A DNA stretch of 39,074 bases from the IMG/VR virus record IMGVR_UViG_3300032241_000804, positions 1 to 39,074 of that record; one strand, 5' to 3'. Source of the stretch: a virus. The notes beneath the pieces were generated by a model. That model searched no databases and was not told the DNA's origin. It was given only the letters and a program-made list of their open reading frames with translations. Position 1 is the first letter of the stretch, and each line of letters begins with the position of its first letter. This document shows positions 13,065 through 22,238 of the stretch, in pieces. The position numbers were made by a program, and so were the translations under genes.

Positions 13065-13263
13065 ACCACACCCGACAGACCCCGACAAGGTTATCTATCA
13101 AAGCCGACACTACGACTTTCCACTGCAAGGTGCCACAACACTAAAGCGTGAATGGGTTGGTTTAACTGACGAAGAAATCGAACACGCATACATGCACACG
13201 GCAAATTTTGTTGACATGGCCCGAGTGTTAGAGGACATCTTGCAGGAGAAGAACAATGGATAA
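13054..13263 (+). CDS. 69-residue protein with REWVGLTDEE motif
   Basis: Start ATG 13054, overlapping the upstream gene by 11 bases. After a short N-terminal part (KVIYQSRHYDFPLQGATT) it has REWVGLTDEEIEHAYMHTA and ends DILQEKNNG, paralleling the previous protein. The two genes look like partial duplicates. Function unknown. Confidence 0.6.
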   Translation: MPVKPHPTDPDKVIYQSRHYDFPLQGATTLKREWVGLTDEEIEHAYMHTANFVDMARVLEDILQEKNNG

Positions 13264-13453
13264 ACCAACAACGTATCTAAAACGGTTGCAAGAAGAGCTG
13301 CGTTTGCTTGTAGACCACAATGAAAACACGCTTGGTTATGTTCGTTTGCTAAATGCACAAGTGGCTGGCAACACTCACCGAATCACAGAGTTGCAACACA
13401 AAATCGCCAAAGAGTTGGGGGTAGGGCCATACGACAAGGAGAAGAACACATGA
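13256..13453 (+). CDS. 65-residue coiled-coil protein, unknown function
   Basis: Overlaps both neighbours. Heptad-like pattern in KRLQEELRLLVDHNENTLGY and RITELQHKIAKELGV. No membrane segment. Not recognised. Confidence 0.58.
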   Translation: MDKPTTYLKRLQEELRLLVDHNENTLGYVRLLNAQVAGNTHRITELQHKIAKELGVGPYDKEKNT

Positions 13454-13620
13454 TCCCAAGTGAAAGCATAGTTCTGGCTCTAGGAATTTTTTTTGGCTGG
13501 TTATTGACTCGTATAGCAACCCAGCTATATCAGGAAATCAAAGAGGTCTTTGATCACTTGTACCGTTATGCAAGGGTCAAGGCCGAAATAAATCAGATTG
13601 TGAAGGACTTAAAGAAATGA
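13450..13620 (+). CDS. 56-residue single-span membrane protein
   Basis: Starts by ATGA overlap with the previous stop. Residues 6-24 (SIVLALGIFFGWLLTRIA) form a transmembrane segment. The rest is an amphipathic, basic helix (EVFDHLYRYARVKAEINQIV) facing presumably the cytoplasm. Function unknown. Confidence 0.55.
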   Translation: MIPSESIVLALGIFFGWLLTRIATQLYQEIKEVFDHLYRYARVKAEINQIVKDLKK

Positions 13621-13823
13621 ACATCAAACACATATTTTTTCCAGAGCTGATGAACCCTCAGCCTATCAGCGACAGCATATTCCACGGCCCCGTCACGCCA
13701 GAGCTTCTGCGTGTACTAGCCGAAACCAACGAAGCAAAACGTCAGCAGTCCATTAAACTGCTCGGCCCCAAATGGCTGCTCCATCCCCTCAACTCAGTAA
13801 GGAAATCAAATGTCAGTGTATAG
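13617..13823 (+). CDS. 68-residue protein, unknown function
   Basis: ATGA coupling upstream and a 14-base overlap with the ERF gene downstream. Composition is that of a small soluble protein (FHGPVTPELLRVLAETNEA). Not recognised. Confidence 0.55.
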   Translation: MNIKHIFFPELMNPQPISDSIFHGPVTPELLRVLAETNEAKRQQSIKLLGPKWLLHPLNSVRKSNVSV

Positions 13824-14505
13824 AAAATTACAGGTCGTTCGCATCGAAATGGCCCGAGCCAATCTAAAGAAGTCAGGGAAGAATAAATTCGCTGGGTTTG
13901 AATACTTTGAGCTGGGTGACTTCTTACCAAAAGCCCATGAGCTCATGGACGCCGTAGGCATCTGCGGTGTGTTTAGCATCGGCCCAGAATTCACCTCCCT
14001 GACCGTCTTTGACGTAGACCCCAGCGGCGGTGCAATTCAATTCACCAGCCCAACCGTCATGGCAGAGAACGCCAAAGGCCAGCCTATCCAGTCTCTGGGT
14101 AGCACGCATACCTACATGCGCCGATACATGTGGTTGATCGCCCTAGAGCTATCAGAGCACGACGAAGTAGATGCCGTTGCCGGTTCCACGCCACCAGCAA
14201 AGCCCAAGCCAGAAACCAAGACAGTAGTGGCAGAATTACCAAAGACCGCCCCAGCAGAAATGTCCGGCGTAGAAGGCCCTTGGATGCTCAAGATCACAAC
14301 CGATCCTGGCGCTGATATCGACAACTGGGTGGAACTACTACTGGAAGCAACCAAGCTCGCTCTGGAAATTGCCAAGAGCAAGTCGGACGTGATGTCCATC
14401 TTCAAGGTAAACCAAAACATCTTCAGCACACTCAAGTCTGTTAACCAGACCAAGTGGGACGAACTGATGGCAATCTTTAAACAACACAAGGAATCAAAAG
14501 CATGA
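13810..14505 (+). CDS. ERF-family single-strand annealing protein
   Basis: 231 residues. Residues 1-125 match the ERF superfamily: FAGFEYFELGDFLPKAHELM, then a beta meander, then the hallmark GSTHTYMRRYMWLIALEL with E117-x2-E119 acidic end. A Pro/Ala linker (127-150) leads to a helical C-terminal part likely to contact other proteins. ERF proteins anneal complementary single strands in phage recombination. Its neighbours (exonuclease upstream, SSB-like protein four bases overlapping downstream) complete the pathway. Confidence 0.87.
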   Translation: MSVYRKLQVVRIEMARANLKKSGKNKFAGFEYFELGDFLPKAHELMDAVGICGVFSIGPEFTSLTVFDVDPSGGAIQFTSPTVMAENAKGQPIQSLGSTHTYMRRYMWLIALELSEHDEVDAVAGSTPPAKPKPETKTVVAELPKTAPAEMSGVEGPWMLKITTDPGADIDNWVELLLEATKLALEIAKSKSDVMSIFKVNQNIFSTLKSVNQTKWDELMAIFKQHKESKA

Positions 14506-14786
14506 GCAACCAATACCCAAACTCCGGCGCACTGTTCGCAGCCAAACTGCCAAAGCGTAGCGAGAAAGCCCCCGACTACAACGGCAGCATCGACCTCGAC
14601 ATCAGCCTGCTCCAGCAACTGATCCAAGAATCCGAAGACGGCTTCTCAGTAAAGGTAAAGATCAGCGGATGGAAACGCCAAGGAACCAAAGGCACTTTCC
14701 TGAGCCTGAAGTATGACGACTACAAACCTCAGGCACCACGTCAGGCTCCACGCCCTGACATGCCCGAGGAAGACATGCCCTTCTGA
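14502..14786 (+). CDS. SSB-like small protein with single-strand-binding tail
   Basis: 94 residues. The beginning (NSGALFAAKLPKRSEKAPDYNGSI) and the strand WKRQGTKGTFLSLKY are shared with a widespread family of small beta-barrel phage proteins. The C-terminus MPEEDMPF mimics the acidic tail ending in Pro-Phe with which bacterial SSB recruits replication and repair proteins. It probably coats single strands for the ERF protein, to which it is coupled by ATGA. No classical full-length OB fold of SSB is evident, so identity is functional analogy. Confidence 0.65.
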   Translation: MSNQYPNSGALFAAKLPKRSEKAPDYNGSIDLDISLLQQLIQESEDGFSVKVKISGWKRQGTKGTFLSLKYDDYKPQAPRQAPRPDMPEEDMPF

Positions 14787-14788
14787 CC

Positions 14789-15211
14789 ATGACACATCCA
14801 CACTTTGAGGCCGTAAAGGTCGCCATCAAACAGGATAAGACGGGGTATATCCTTACCCTGAATATCCATCCTGACGAAGTGCCTGATGCCATCATGCGCG
14901 ACTATGTTGGCGCACGGTATCAGGTGGTTATGGTTCGCATCAATGAAAACGAGCGACCCATGAACCGCGAACAGGATCTGCCCCGCCCCAAGGACATCGT
15001 CCAACAGGCAGGAATGCTCTGCGCCGACCGCAAGTTCCAAGAGTGGTTACATGAGATCGGCCACACCTTCGAGGCATCCGAGGAGGAGGCTATCGAATGG
15101 CTACGTGAAGAACTGCACATTCAATCCCGCGCTGAGTTGAAAACCAACCCAGAAGCAGCACAACAATTTAAATACATTCTTCAGGAGTTCAAAGCATGGA
15201 TGACCGCTTAA
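14789..15211 (+). CDS. Conserved phage protein of the recombination block, unknown function
   Basis: 140 residues. Beta strands at the start (AVKVAIKQDKTGYILTLNIH, then ARYQVVMVRINE) are followed by helices (QQAGMLCADRKFQEWL) and a closing segment with ELHIQSRAELKTNPEA. I recall similar proteins next to SSB/ERF genes in proteobacterial phages, with no assigned function. It starts two bases after the SSB-like gene. Confidence 0.65.
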   Translation: MTHPHFEAVKVAIKQDKTGYILTLNIHPDEVPDAIMRDYVGARYQVVMVRINENERPMNREQDLPRPKDIVQQAGMLCADRKFQEWLHEIGHTFEASEEEAIEWLREELHIQSRAELKTNPEAAQQFKYILQEFKAWMTA

Positions 15212-15498
15212 TCCCTTACTCAGTCCACTTGCGACGAGACATCTACGACAAGCTGAAAGAAGCAGCCGGACAACGCAAAGCTTCGTCACTGGTCCGCGAT
15301 GCCATCACCATGATCGTTGAAGGCGATAGTCAGTACATGGCAGGCTACAAGAAAGCCATGCGCGACGCCGAGGAAGTGGTCAAACGCCACAAGCTGGTAT
15401 CGAGCATCGCCATCTCGGGCGTACCAATTACCGACATGATTGTGGAACAGTTAACACAACTGACCAACGAGGCAGGCTATGAGCAAGCCAAAGCTTGA
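15196..15498 (+). CDS. Ribbon-helix-helix (CopG-like) regulator
   Basis: 100 residues. The first 45 form an RHH motif: strand IPYSVHLRRD, then helices IYDKLKEAAG and ASSLVRDAITMIVEG. The C-terminal half is helical and may oligomerise. RHH dimers insert the strand in the DNA major groove, so it may control the block it lies in. It overlaps both neighbours by 16-20 bases. Confidence 0.65.
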   Translation: MDDRLIPYSVHLRRDIYDKLKEAAGQRKASSLVRDAITMIVEGDSQYMAGYKKAMRDAEEVVKRHKLVSSIAISGVPITDMIVEQLTQLTNEAGYEQAKA

Positions 15499-15673
15499 AG
15501 GCCTTGAGGCACTGGCGGCACCACCGCCGGTCCCCGGCATCGAGGAAATGACACTGCTGGACTTCTTCGCAGCGTTCGCCCTCATGGGCTACGACGATAG
15601 CTACACCTCAAAAGGGAAAGCTATCCGCGCCTATGAGACGGCCAGAGCGTGCCTTGAGGAACGGATTAAGTGA
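15479..15673 (+). CDS. 64-residue protein, unknown function
   Basis: Ala/Pro-rich start (LEALAAPPPVPGIEEMT), then LLDFFAAFALMGYDD, mildly hydrophobic but not membrane-like, and a helical end. Overlaps both neighbours. Not recognised. Confidence 0.55.
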   Translation: MSKPKLEGLEALAAPPPVPGIEEMTLLDFFAAFALMGYDDSYTSKGKAIRAYETARACLEERIK

Positions 15674-15951
15674 ATAACAAGCTAAGCGCAAAGGAGAGGC
15701 GTCATCTAAAAAGGGTGAAGCTTCTCCCGTGCTCAGTATGCAATGCACCTGGACCCAGCGCCGCCCACCACTTCCGGCAGCGCAGTCAGTACACGTGCAT
15801 CGCCCTCTGTTACGACTGCCACCAAGGGCCCAAGATGGGTATCCACGGCGAGAAGCGGGCATGGATCATCGCCAAAATGGACGAGCTCGACGCCCTAAAC
15901 GTTACCATCCAGCGGCTAATGGAAAACTATCCAGAATCCGCTGAGTGGTAA
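15670..15951 (+). CDS. Ref-like HNH endonuclease
   Basis: 93 residues from a GTG overlapping the previous stop. Zinc and HNH residues are C21-x2-C24, H33-H34, C43, C47-x2-C50-H51 and H59 (in GIHG). The pattern LPCSVCNAPGPSAAHH, YTCIALCYDCHQG and GIHGEKRAW fits the RecA-dependent nuclease Ref of P1 and its small relatives (Ref/Lambda-ORF146-like). These cut at RecA-invaded or nicked DNA. It ends the rightward recombination operon; its stop lies within a copy of the 14-bp motif. Confidence 0.75.
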   Translation: MNNKLSAKERRHLKRVKLLPCSVCNAPGPSAAHHFRQRSQYTCIALCYDCHQGPKMGIHGEKRAWIIAKMDELDALNVTIQRLMENYPESAEW

Positions 15952-15959
15952 TAATTCCA
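15946..15959 (+). repeat. Dispersed 14-bp motif, copy 7
   Basis: TGGTAATAATTCCA fills the 9-base gap between two convergent operons (stop of the HNH gene at 15951, stop of the 2088-residue gene at 15961). Confidence 0.75.
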
Positions 15960-15960
15960 G

Positions 15961-18900
15961 TTAGCTCACCCGAGCCAACATCTTCTCAGCAAAGTCGCGG
16001 CGCTGTTCCTTAATCTGGTCTATGCGTCGCTTCTTCTCTTCTCCGGTCATGTCTTTGTTGGCCACAACCATTTCAATCTGCTTGGTAAACTGACCAATTT
16101 GCTTCTGGGCAGACGTGGCTATCGCAGCCTTAGCATACTCTTCTTGGTGTTGACGCAAGAAAGCCATCGCCCGATCAGTCTGGCCAGCATTCTTCAAAGA
16201 CGTGAAAGTGTTCTTCACCTCTTCCAAGTCGTGGAACTTGCCCATAGCTTCCTGCAGAATAGCCCCGCCGTCCCGAGCGAACAGTGAACCAATCACAGGC
16301 GTCTGAGACAAGTCGCTGGCCACCGGAGCGCCCTGCATCTTGGAGCCAACGATGCCATCAGTAATGTGCATCAGAGCCATGCCCATCGAGCTGGTGTATC
16401 CACCAATGACGTGATCGATCATGATGGGCGACAGATTCAAAGCGCCACCAATCTCCTGAGCAACGCCAGAAGTGCCAGGACGGATACGTTCGCCGGGAAG
16501 CATCTTCAACTCACGCTCGCTCTGGATCGTCTCACCAGTCTGCAGGGATGTATTGGTGTAAGCCTCCAAGCCAGGGCGCACAGCTTGTGCCACAGCAGAA
16601 GTCTCAAGGCCAGGAATCATCCGCATGGCCGTCATCTTCAGGCCGTCGATCGCTGACTTGTCGTGCTTCATGAACAGCTCGACCATCGCCTCAGGCACCG
16701 ACTTGAACAGCATACCGGCTTCAAAAGGAATTGGAATCTTTACCGGCTCTTCCAAACCTGGGAAGGGCATGTACCAGTTGGAATACTTCTGATCCGGCAT
16801 GGCGTCACGGTAGTGCTTGTTGTCCTGCATAAGCGCAGAGTAAAGCATCGTCGCGCCAGCAATCATCGCACCGCGAGCAAGGATCTTCTGCTTGATACGC
16901 AGCTGCTCTTGCATAGGCATGTCGCCACGAATGGCCGCGATCAGCGTATTGACGCCTTGGATCTGAGAGTTGATGAACGGGTTCAGCGCATTCAAGATAT
17001 GGATACTGGGAGACAAACCGCGCTTGGTAAAGTTCATCGACTCCAGCGCCATCAGATTGGCGTCAAACTCATTCAGACCTTGATGAAGGTAGCTGTCATA
17101 GCGAATCTGGCGTGTCGTCGCATCGGCCTGGGCGTGCAGGGCGTGAGCCATAGCCAAGGCGCTGGAAGCGTTAACACCACCGGCTTGAGCCTGACGTAGC
17201 ACACGGGCAATCTCTTCTGGTTGGCCAGTAAACAACTGACCGCCCGACAGTCCACGCTTGACCATCAGGCCGTCTTTAACGCTCTGCAAGGAATCAACAA
17301 TCTTGCCAAAGTCAGAGCCCGCCACCAGAGCAGAAGACATCGTATCCTTGAAGACGATACGCGCTGCCGAGATAGGGTTGGCAACGAACATTTCTTTCAG
17401 GACGGTACTGGGAATGCTCATCACTTTGAGCCATGTGCTCATCTGTGTTGGAACGCCTTCCAAGCCCTTGATGAATAACTGAGTGGGAATGTTCAGCTTC
17501 TCAGTGGCGGCGTCGTCAAAGACGGCATACTTGCTCTTGCCTTGGACTTTGAACTCCACGGCCTTTTCCATGTTCTTCGGAGCCTTGTCTCGGATATCGA
17601 CCAAGCCGATCTTCTGCAGCTCAAACATGGAATTCTTAACAGCCTGGTTACGCATACCCATGCTCAGCAGCATGTTGGCATTACGCACAGAGCTCTCAGA
17701 AAAGTCCAAGATCCGCTGGTCGCCGCCGATCAGAGATTTCAACTCAGGCTGGGTCTTGATGTTGCCGACCTTAAAGATCGACTCACCGTTGGACATCATG
17801 GAAATAGTTCCATCAGGCTCTTCGCGGTAGTAAGGAACGTAGTCCCGACGCGCCAGCAGCTTGTCGGCAGTAGCCTTAGGGATAGCACCAGCATCCACCG
17901 CGAACTTCATCATGTTGGCGTTGAAGTTCTGATAGGTTTCGTTGGCCTTCTCGAACGTCTTGATCAGCTCAGGATGTTGCTTGATCTCATCCATTGCCGC
18001 CTTGAGCGACTTGGCATTGACGATGCTTGGGTCAAAGTTCAACTGTTCCAGCGTCGCACCGCCCTTACGCACCCGCTCGGCAATAGCCCACAGCGAATAC
18101 AAGGCATTGGTAGCTTCACGGCTGCCGGTAATCTTGTCGGCAGGACGCAGTTCAGTAAAGACCTGCTTCAGGCTTTCCTTGCCATCGGTCTCGTACAGCG
18201 AACGCTTAGCGCCATCCACGACGCCCTTCTTGAATGTCAAGGCACCGTTCTGGATGACGGCACCCAAGAAGTTCAGACGCTGCTGATAGAACCGCAGGTC
18301 GGACATCATCTGGTTACCAGCCGAGTCGCTGATCAACCGTTGGCCATTGGCATCCTTGAGCTGTGTCAGCTTCAAGAAAGGACGGTATTGATCTTGGACC
18401 TTCTGAATCCAGCCAAGCGACGCACGGCCAAAGGCAGTCTTATTAAACTGCTCCATGAATGGGCGTTCAGACGACAAGACTTTCTTGGTCAGGTCAGCAG
18501 CCTTCTCAAAGCCAGGGTTGTACTTGGTACGGTAAACGGCTTCACTGGTAATATTACCAGCGCCCTTCTCACCGCCCTCGACCACAAACTTGCGGGCATT
18601 AGCAACGATCTGCTTCACGTCATTGTCGGTCATCCCGCCAATACCGAACTTATCGTAGACCCAGCGACGAATGGTGTCATAGATCTGCTTCAAGGCACTG
18701 CGCTCAGCCGGTGTCGAGGTCTTCTCGCTCTCAGCCATTTCCGCCAAGACTTCTTCTGTGGCCACCTGACGCGACAGGTTAGAGCCCTTCATCTTCTCGT
18801 CGGCAGCTTCACGAACGGCCTTGTTACCTTCGTAGATCTTGTCCATCGTGCGGCCATACTGGTCACCCAGCATCTCGCGCAAACCAAAGTGGCCTGCTGC

Positions 18901-21900
18901 CTCGTGGGCCACGGTGGCAAACAGATCTTTAACATCCGCCAAGTTACTGCTGACGATGTGAACAATCTTGGAGTTGGGATCGTAGACACCAGGGATCTGG
19001 CCAGTCACTTTATCGCGCTCAGCTTGGGCACGAATGTGATCAGGCAAAGTAGATTCATCGGCGTGAACTTGTATCTCAGGGGCATTGGCCCAGCCTTCCC
19101 TGATCTGGTTAACCAGTCTTTGCACCAAGTTAACCGGCACACCTTTGGCTTCGCCCTGCACGCGATACAGATTATCTGTACGTACGGGTAAACCCTCAGG
19201 CGTTGTTTGGGGCGGCGGTAACTCTGCCACCGCTTTGTTAGCTGCCTGAGCTTGCTGATGGCTTTCTTCCAGCGGCTTCAATTGAGACTGGGCATAGGCA
19301 AGCTGTTGCTCCATCTTCTCTTGATTAAACGCAGCATCCCAAGTGCGGTAATCGCCATCTCGAATTTTCTGCTTAATAGCCTCTTCCGCCTCAAGCACTT
19401 TGCTCAAGTTGGCATCGGGATCGGCAGACTTATCCTCGCCAATTCTCAAAGCAGGACTCAAATACTCATCGAAATCACCGTTACCAATTCGAGCTGCTAG
19501 TGTCGCTGGCAAACGAGGACCTTTGGGTGCAGCCAAATCCTTGCGATCTGTCTCGATAGCGTCCTGAGGATGCAGGTTTCCTTTGCCGTCATCGAGCAAC
19601 AGCTTACGCATACTTACATAGTTGGAGGTCTTTTTGGATTCTGCCAAATCCTTCTCAGCTTCCGTCACTCTGTTTCTGGCATCAACCAGTTCAGGCGGCT
19701 CAGCTTCTGCCGTCAATCCACTACGGGCCTTGAACTGTTCGGGTTTACCCTTCTCAACCAGATCATTGAACTCTGGGTTTTCCAAGAACTTGCGCTCACC
19801 GGCTTCAGAGAACAACTGCAAGAAGGCATCCTTGGACTCAGCAGGCATGGAGCGGAACTGTTCCAAATGCTCGGGCTCATGGTCAGGGAAGAGGCTCTTG
19901 AACTCTTCGTCGTACTGACGGCTCAATACATTCTTACGAACGTCTGACATTTCGGGCGCAGCTTCCTTGATGGGTTGCGCTGTAATCTCGCCGGTCTTCG
20001 GATCTTGCGCCAACTCATGGCCAATCTCAGCCAGGGCGCTCTTCTTACGAGCAATGTCGATCGCCGGATCAGCGCTCATCGTGCTCTTGACAATGTTCTG
20101 AGCTTGGGCGGTAGTGTCGGCAGCCTTCTGTTTCTCAAGGGCGGCCAGTCGATCACGGGCAGCCTGCAACATGTTTTGGTTGGCTTCGTTACCAGCAGTG
20201 GCCAGACGTGCACGCAAGGCGTCAGCATTGCCAACAGGTGACGGGGCAGGGGCCGGTGTAGGCTCAGGAGCAAGCTCGGGTGGTAACGTTACCACAGGAC
20301 GAGCAACTTGCTTGCCGTTCTTATCCAGCACAGACTCATAACCCAACTGCTTCAAGGCGGCGTTCTGACGCAGCGTATTGATAGTCGGATCGGGGCTGAA
20401 CGTGGTGGATAGGACTTGGTTAGCCTGAGTTTGCTTAGCCTGCTCCTGCGCCTTCTGAGCAGCAGCATCACGTTGGGCAGTAGCCTCACGCGCCTCTCTG
20501 GCAGCTTGCATGAAGGCGGCATTGGCTTGGCCAGCAGGCGCTTCCAAGTTGGCACGCATGGTCTCAGGGTTGGCTTGCAGCGGAGCAGCTGGTGCTGGCG
20601 CTTCAACTGGTGCGGGCTCGGCGATAGGCTTGGCTACCAGGTTACCCTTCTTGTCCGGCACGGCCTCATAGCCCATCTGCTTCAGGGCCGAGGTCTGCTT
20701 CATGATGTTCATGGCAGGGTCGTTGCTGAACGTCGTGCTCAGGATCTGGTTGGCACGCTTATCGGCAGCAACGCGCATGGCATTCTGAGTGGCAACATCA
20801 CGCTGTTCTGCGCCTTCACGGCCAGCCTGCAACAAGTTCTGATTGAAGCCAACGTTACCAGTAAGCTGAGCAGCCATGTCCCGACCGGGCAAGGTAGCGC
20901 GTGTAATCGGAGGGGCATTGTTAATAGGAGCAGCAGCCGTCTCTTGAGGAATGGCCGTCTCCATAGCCGACTGGGCTTGAGCCGCAGCATTGATCTTGGC
21001 CGTTTGGTCAGCCAACACCACCGGCATGATGGCATCTTTGCGCTGGTCAAATTCCAATTTCAACGGCTTGAGAACGTCGTTCAAGTGCTGGTCGGCAGCA
21101 GTCTTTGCGTCGTTGTAAGCTTGGACCTCTTCCTCGGGCGCATCCTTCTTAGGCTTGCTTGGGATCTGGTTACGCAGATCAGCCTGCTCCGCCTTGGCAT
21201 TCTGGAAATCTTCGTGCAGTTTAAGCAGATTCTCAGGCAGGTTAGCCTCGGCTTCGGCGGCATCAGCAGCGGCTTTAGCGGCAGCGGCATCACGCTCGCC
21301 CACGGCCTTGGCAGCCTGACTCTTTTCGGACAAAGCACCGAGCACGCCCATAGGAGCCATCAGAGCGCCACTTAAAGCAGCGCTACCGTATTGGTGTAGG
21401 GCATCATCGTTGAACAGCTTATCGCCGTTGTATGCACGCTCCAAGGCCGTCTGCGCCACCATGATAGGCACGCCACTGACCAGACCAGTCTTGAGGCCGT
21501 CTTGAATGGATTCGCCAAAGCTCTTCTTAGCCAACTGCTCTTGAGCCAGCTTCTCGGCCTCGCTCATCGCACCCTTCTCAACAGCTTCCTCTACGCCTCT
21601 GCCAAAGATCTTGCCAATGACTTGCTTGCCAAGAGGAATGGAAATGTGTGCCACGTCCAGAGCAGCCTGAGGTACGGCATAACCCAGCGCCTTCAGAGAA
21701 TCCACATCCACGTCACGGCCTTGAGCCATCTGAGTAGCTGCAGTCTGGGCGACGTTCTGACCGTAGTGCTGAGCCAAGAACAAAGCAGCAGGACCCACCA
21801 CGGGCAGCAGCGCCTCAGCAGCACCATACTCGGCAACCGTAGGAGCAACTTGGCCAACCAAGGCAGGCAGGTCTTTCAAGCCAGCGCCAATAGAGCTAAG

Positions 21901-22227
21901 GATGCCCTTCTCTTGGTACGCCTTCTGGATATCACCAAGCACATCCACCGAGGGAGCGGCGGTCTTGTTGTATTCCTCTTCACGCTCTGCACCGGCCCGA
22001 GCAGCCACATCAGAGCCAACGAACGGGGCAGTGAGCGCCGTGCGGAGATTAGAGTAGATCTCATGACCACCACGCTCCAGCTCGCCCATCAAGCCGGGTT
22101 CGGGCTTAGGAGCCTCCGGCTTCGGAGCAGCTTTGGGAGTTAAATCGTCAAGGGTTCCATTGAACTCTTGCCACTTGGGAGCCATCGAAGGCGCATCCAA
22201 TTGCCCCGTAAATTCTTGAAACGGCAT
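15961..22227 (-). CDS. 2088-residue polyvalent virion protein
   Basis: The largest gene, with AGGATC before the ATG. Domains in order: short repeats in 1-30; hydrophobic helices around 100-180; a coiled-coil region with three tandem repeats of roughly 95 residues (about 455-760, each with NQxLxxxxxxA, an STTFS/STMSADPA core and GYE); a zincin-like segment VAHEAAGHFGLREMLG with H1108, E1109, H1113 (HExxxH spacing, not the usual HExxH); and an LPD38-like region near 1610-1650 (MFVANPISAARIVFKDTMSS). Such proteins are injected with DNA in short-tailed phages. Proteolytic activity is not proved. Function as an internal ejection protein is inference from position and size. Confidence 0.78.
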   Translation of the reverse strand: MPFQEFTGQLDAPSMAPKWQEFNGTLDDLTPKAAPKPEAPKPEPGLMGELERGGHEIYSNLRTALTAPFVGSDVAARAGAEREEEYNKTAAPSVDVLGDIQKAYQEKGILSSIGAGLKDLPALVGQVAPTVAEYGAAEALLPVVGPAALFLAQHYGQNVAQTAATQMAQGRDVDVDSLKALGYAVPQAALDVAHISIPLGKQVIGKIFGRGVEEAVEKGAMSEAEKLAQEQLAKKSFGESIQDGLKTGLVSGVPIMVAQTALERAYNGDKLFNDDALHQYGSAALSGALMAPMGVLGALSEKSQAAKAVGERDAAAAKAAADAAEAEANLPENLLKLHEDFQNAKAEQADLRNQIPSKPKKDAPEEEVQAYNDAKTAADQHLNDVLKPLKLEFDQRKDAIMPVVLADQTAKINAAAQAQSAMETAIPQETAAAPINNAPPITRATLPGRDMAAQLTGNVGFNQNLLQAGREGAEQRDVATQNAMRVAADKRANQILSTTFSNDPAMNIMKQTSALKQMGYEAVPDKKGNLVAKPIAEPAPVEAPAPAAPLQANPETMRANLEAPAGQANAAFMQAAREAREATAQRDAAAQKAQEQAKQTQANQVLSTTFSPDPTINTLRQNAALKQLGYESVLDKNGKQVARPVVTLPPELAPEPTPAPAPSPVGNADALRARLATAGNEANQNMLQAARDRLAALEKQKAADTTAQAQNIVKSTMSADPAIDIARKKSALAEIGHELAQDPKTGEITAQPIKEAAPEMSDVRKNVLSRQYDEEFKSLFPDHEPEHLEQFRSMPAESKDAFLQLFSEAGERKFLENPEFNDLVEKGKPEQFKARSGLTAEAEPPELVDARNRVTEAEKDLAESKKTSNYVSMRKLLLDDGKGNLHPQDAIETDRKDLAAPKGPRLPATLAARIGNGDFDEYLSPALRIGEDKSADPDANLSKVLEAEEAIKQKIRDGDYRTWDAAFNQEKMEQQLAYAQSQLKPLEESHQQAQAANKAVAELPPPQTTPEGLPVRTDNLYRVQGEAKGVPVNLVQRLVNQIREGWANAPEIQVHADESTLPDHIRAQAERDKVTGQIPGVYDPNSKIVHIVSSNLADVKDLFATVAHEAAGHFGLREMLGDQYGRTMDKIYEGNKAVREAADEKMKGSNLSRQVATEEVLAEMAESEKTSTPAERSALKQIYDTIRRWVYDKFGIGGMTDNDVKQIVANARKFVVEGGEKGAGNITSEAVYRTKYNPGFEKAADLTKKVLSSERPFMEQFNKTAFGRASLGWIQKVQDQYRPFLKLTQLKDANGQRLISDSAGNQMMSDLRFYQQRLNFLGAVIQNGALTFKKGVVDGAKRSLYETDGKESLKQVFTELRPADKITGSREATNALYSLWAIAERVRKGGATLEQLNFDPSIVNAKSLKAAMDEIKQHPELIKTFEKANETYQNFNANMMKFAVDAGAIPKATADKLLARRDYVPYYREEPDGTISMMSNGESIFKVGNIKTQPELKSLIGGDQRILDFSESSVRNANMLLSMGMRNQAVKNSMFELQKIGLVDIRDKAPKNMEKAVEFKVQGKSKYAVFDDAATEKLNIPTQLFIKGLEGVPTQMSTWLKVMSIPSTVLKEMFVANPISAARIVFKDTMSSALVAGSDFGKIVDSLQSVKDGLMVKRGLSGGQLFTGQPEEIARVLRQAQAGGVNASSALAMAHALHAQADATTRQIRYDSYLHQGLNEFDANLMALESMNFTKRGLSPSIHILNALNPFINSQIQGVNTLIAAIRGDMPMQEQLRIKQKILARGAMIAGATMLYSALMQDNKHYRDAMPDQKYSNWYMPFPGLEEPVKIPIPFEAGMLFKSVPEAMVELFMKHDKSAIDGLKMTAMRMIPGLETSAVAQAVRPGLEAYTNTSLQTGETIQSERELKMLPGERIRPGTSGVAQEIGGALNLSPIMIDHVIGGYTSSMGMALMHITDGIVGSKMQGAPVASDLSQTPVIGSLFARDGGAILQEAMGKFHDLEEVKNTFTSLKNAGQTDRAMAFLRQHQEEYAKAAIATSAQKQIGQFTKQIEMVVANKDMTGEEKKRRIDQIKEQRRDFAEKMLARVS
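18546..18559 (+). repeat. Dispersed 14-bp motif, copy 8 (perfect palindrome)
   Basis: TGGTAATATTACCA in the polyvalent protein gene, translated GNITS. Confidence 0.75.
20281..20294 (+). repeat. Dispersed 14-bp motif, copy 9 (perfect palindrome)
   Basis: TGGTAACGTTACCA in the polyvalent protein gene, translated VVTLP, a different frame from copy 8. Confidence 0.75.
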
Positions 22228-22238
22228 GACCGATCCTT

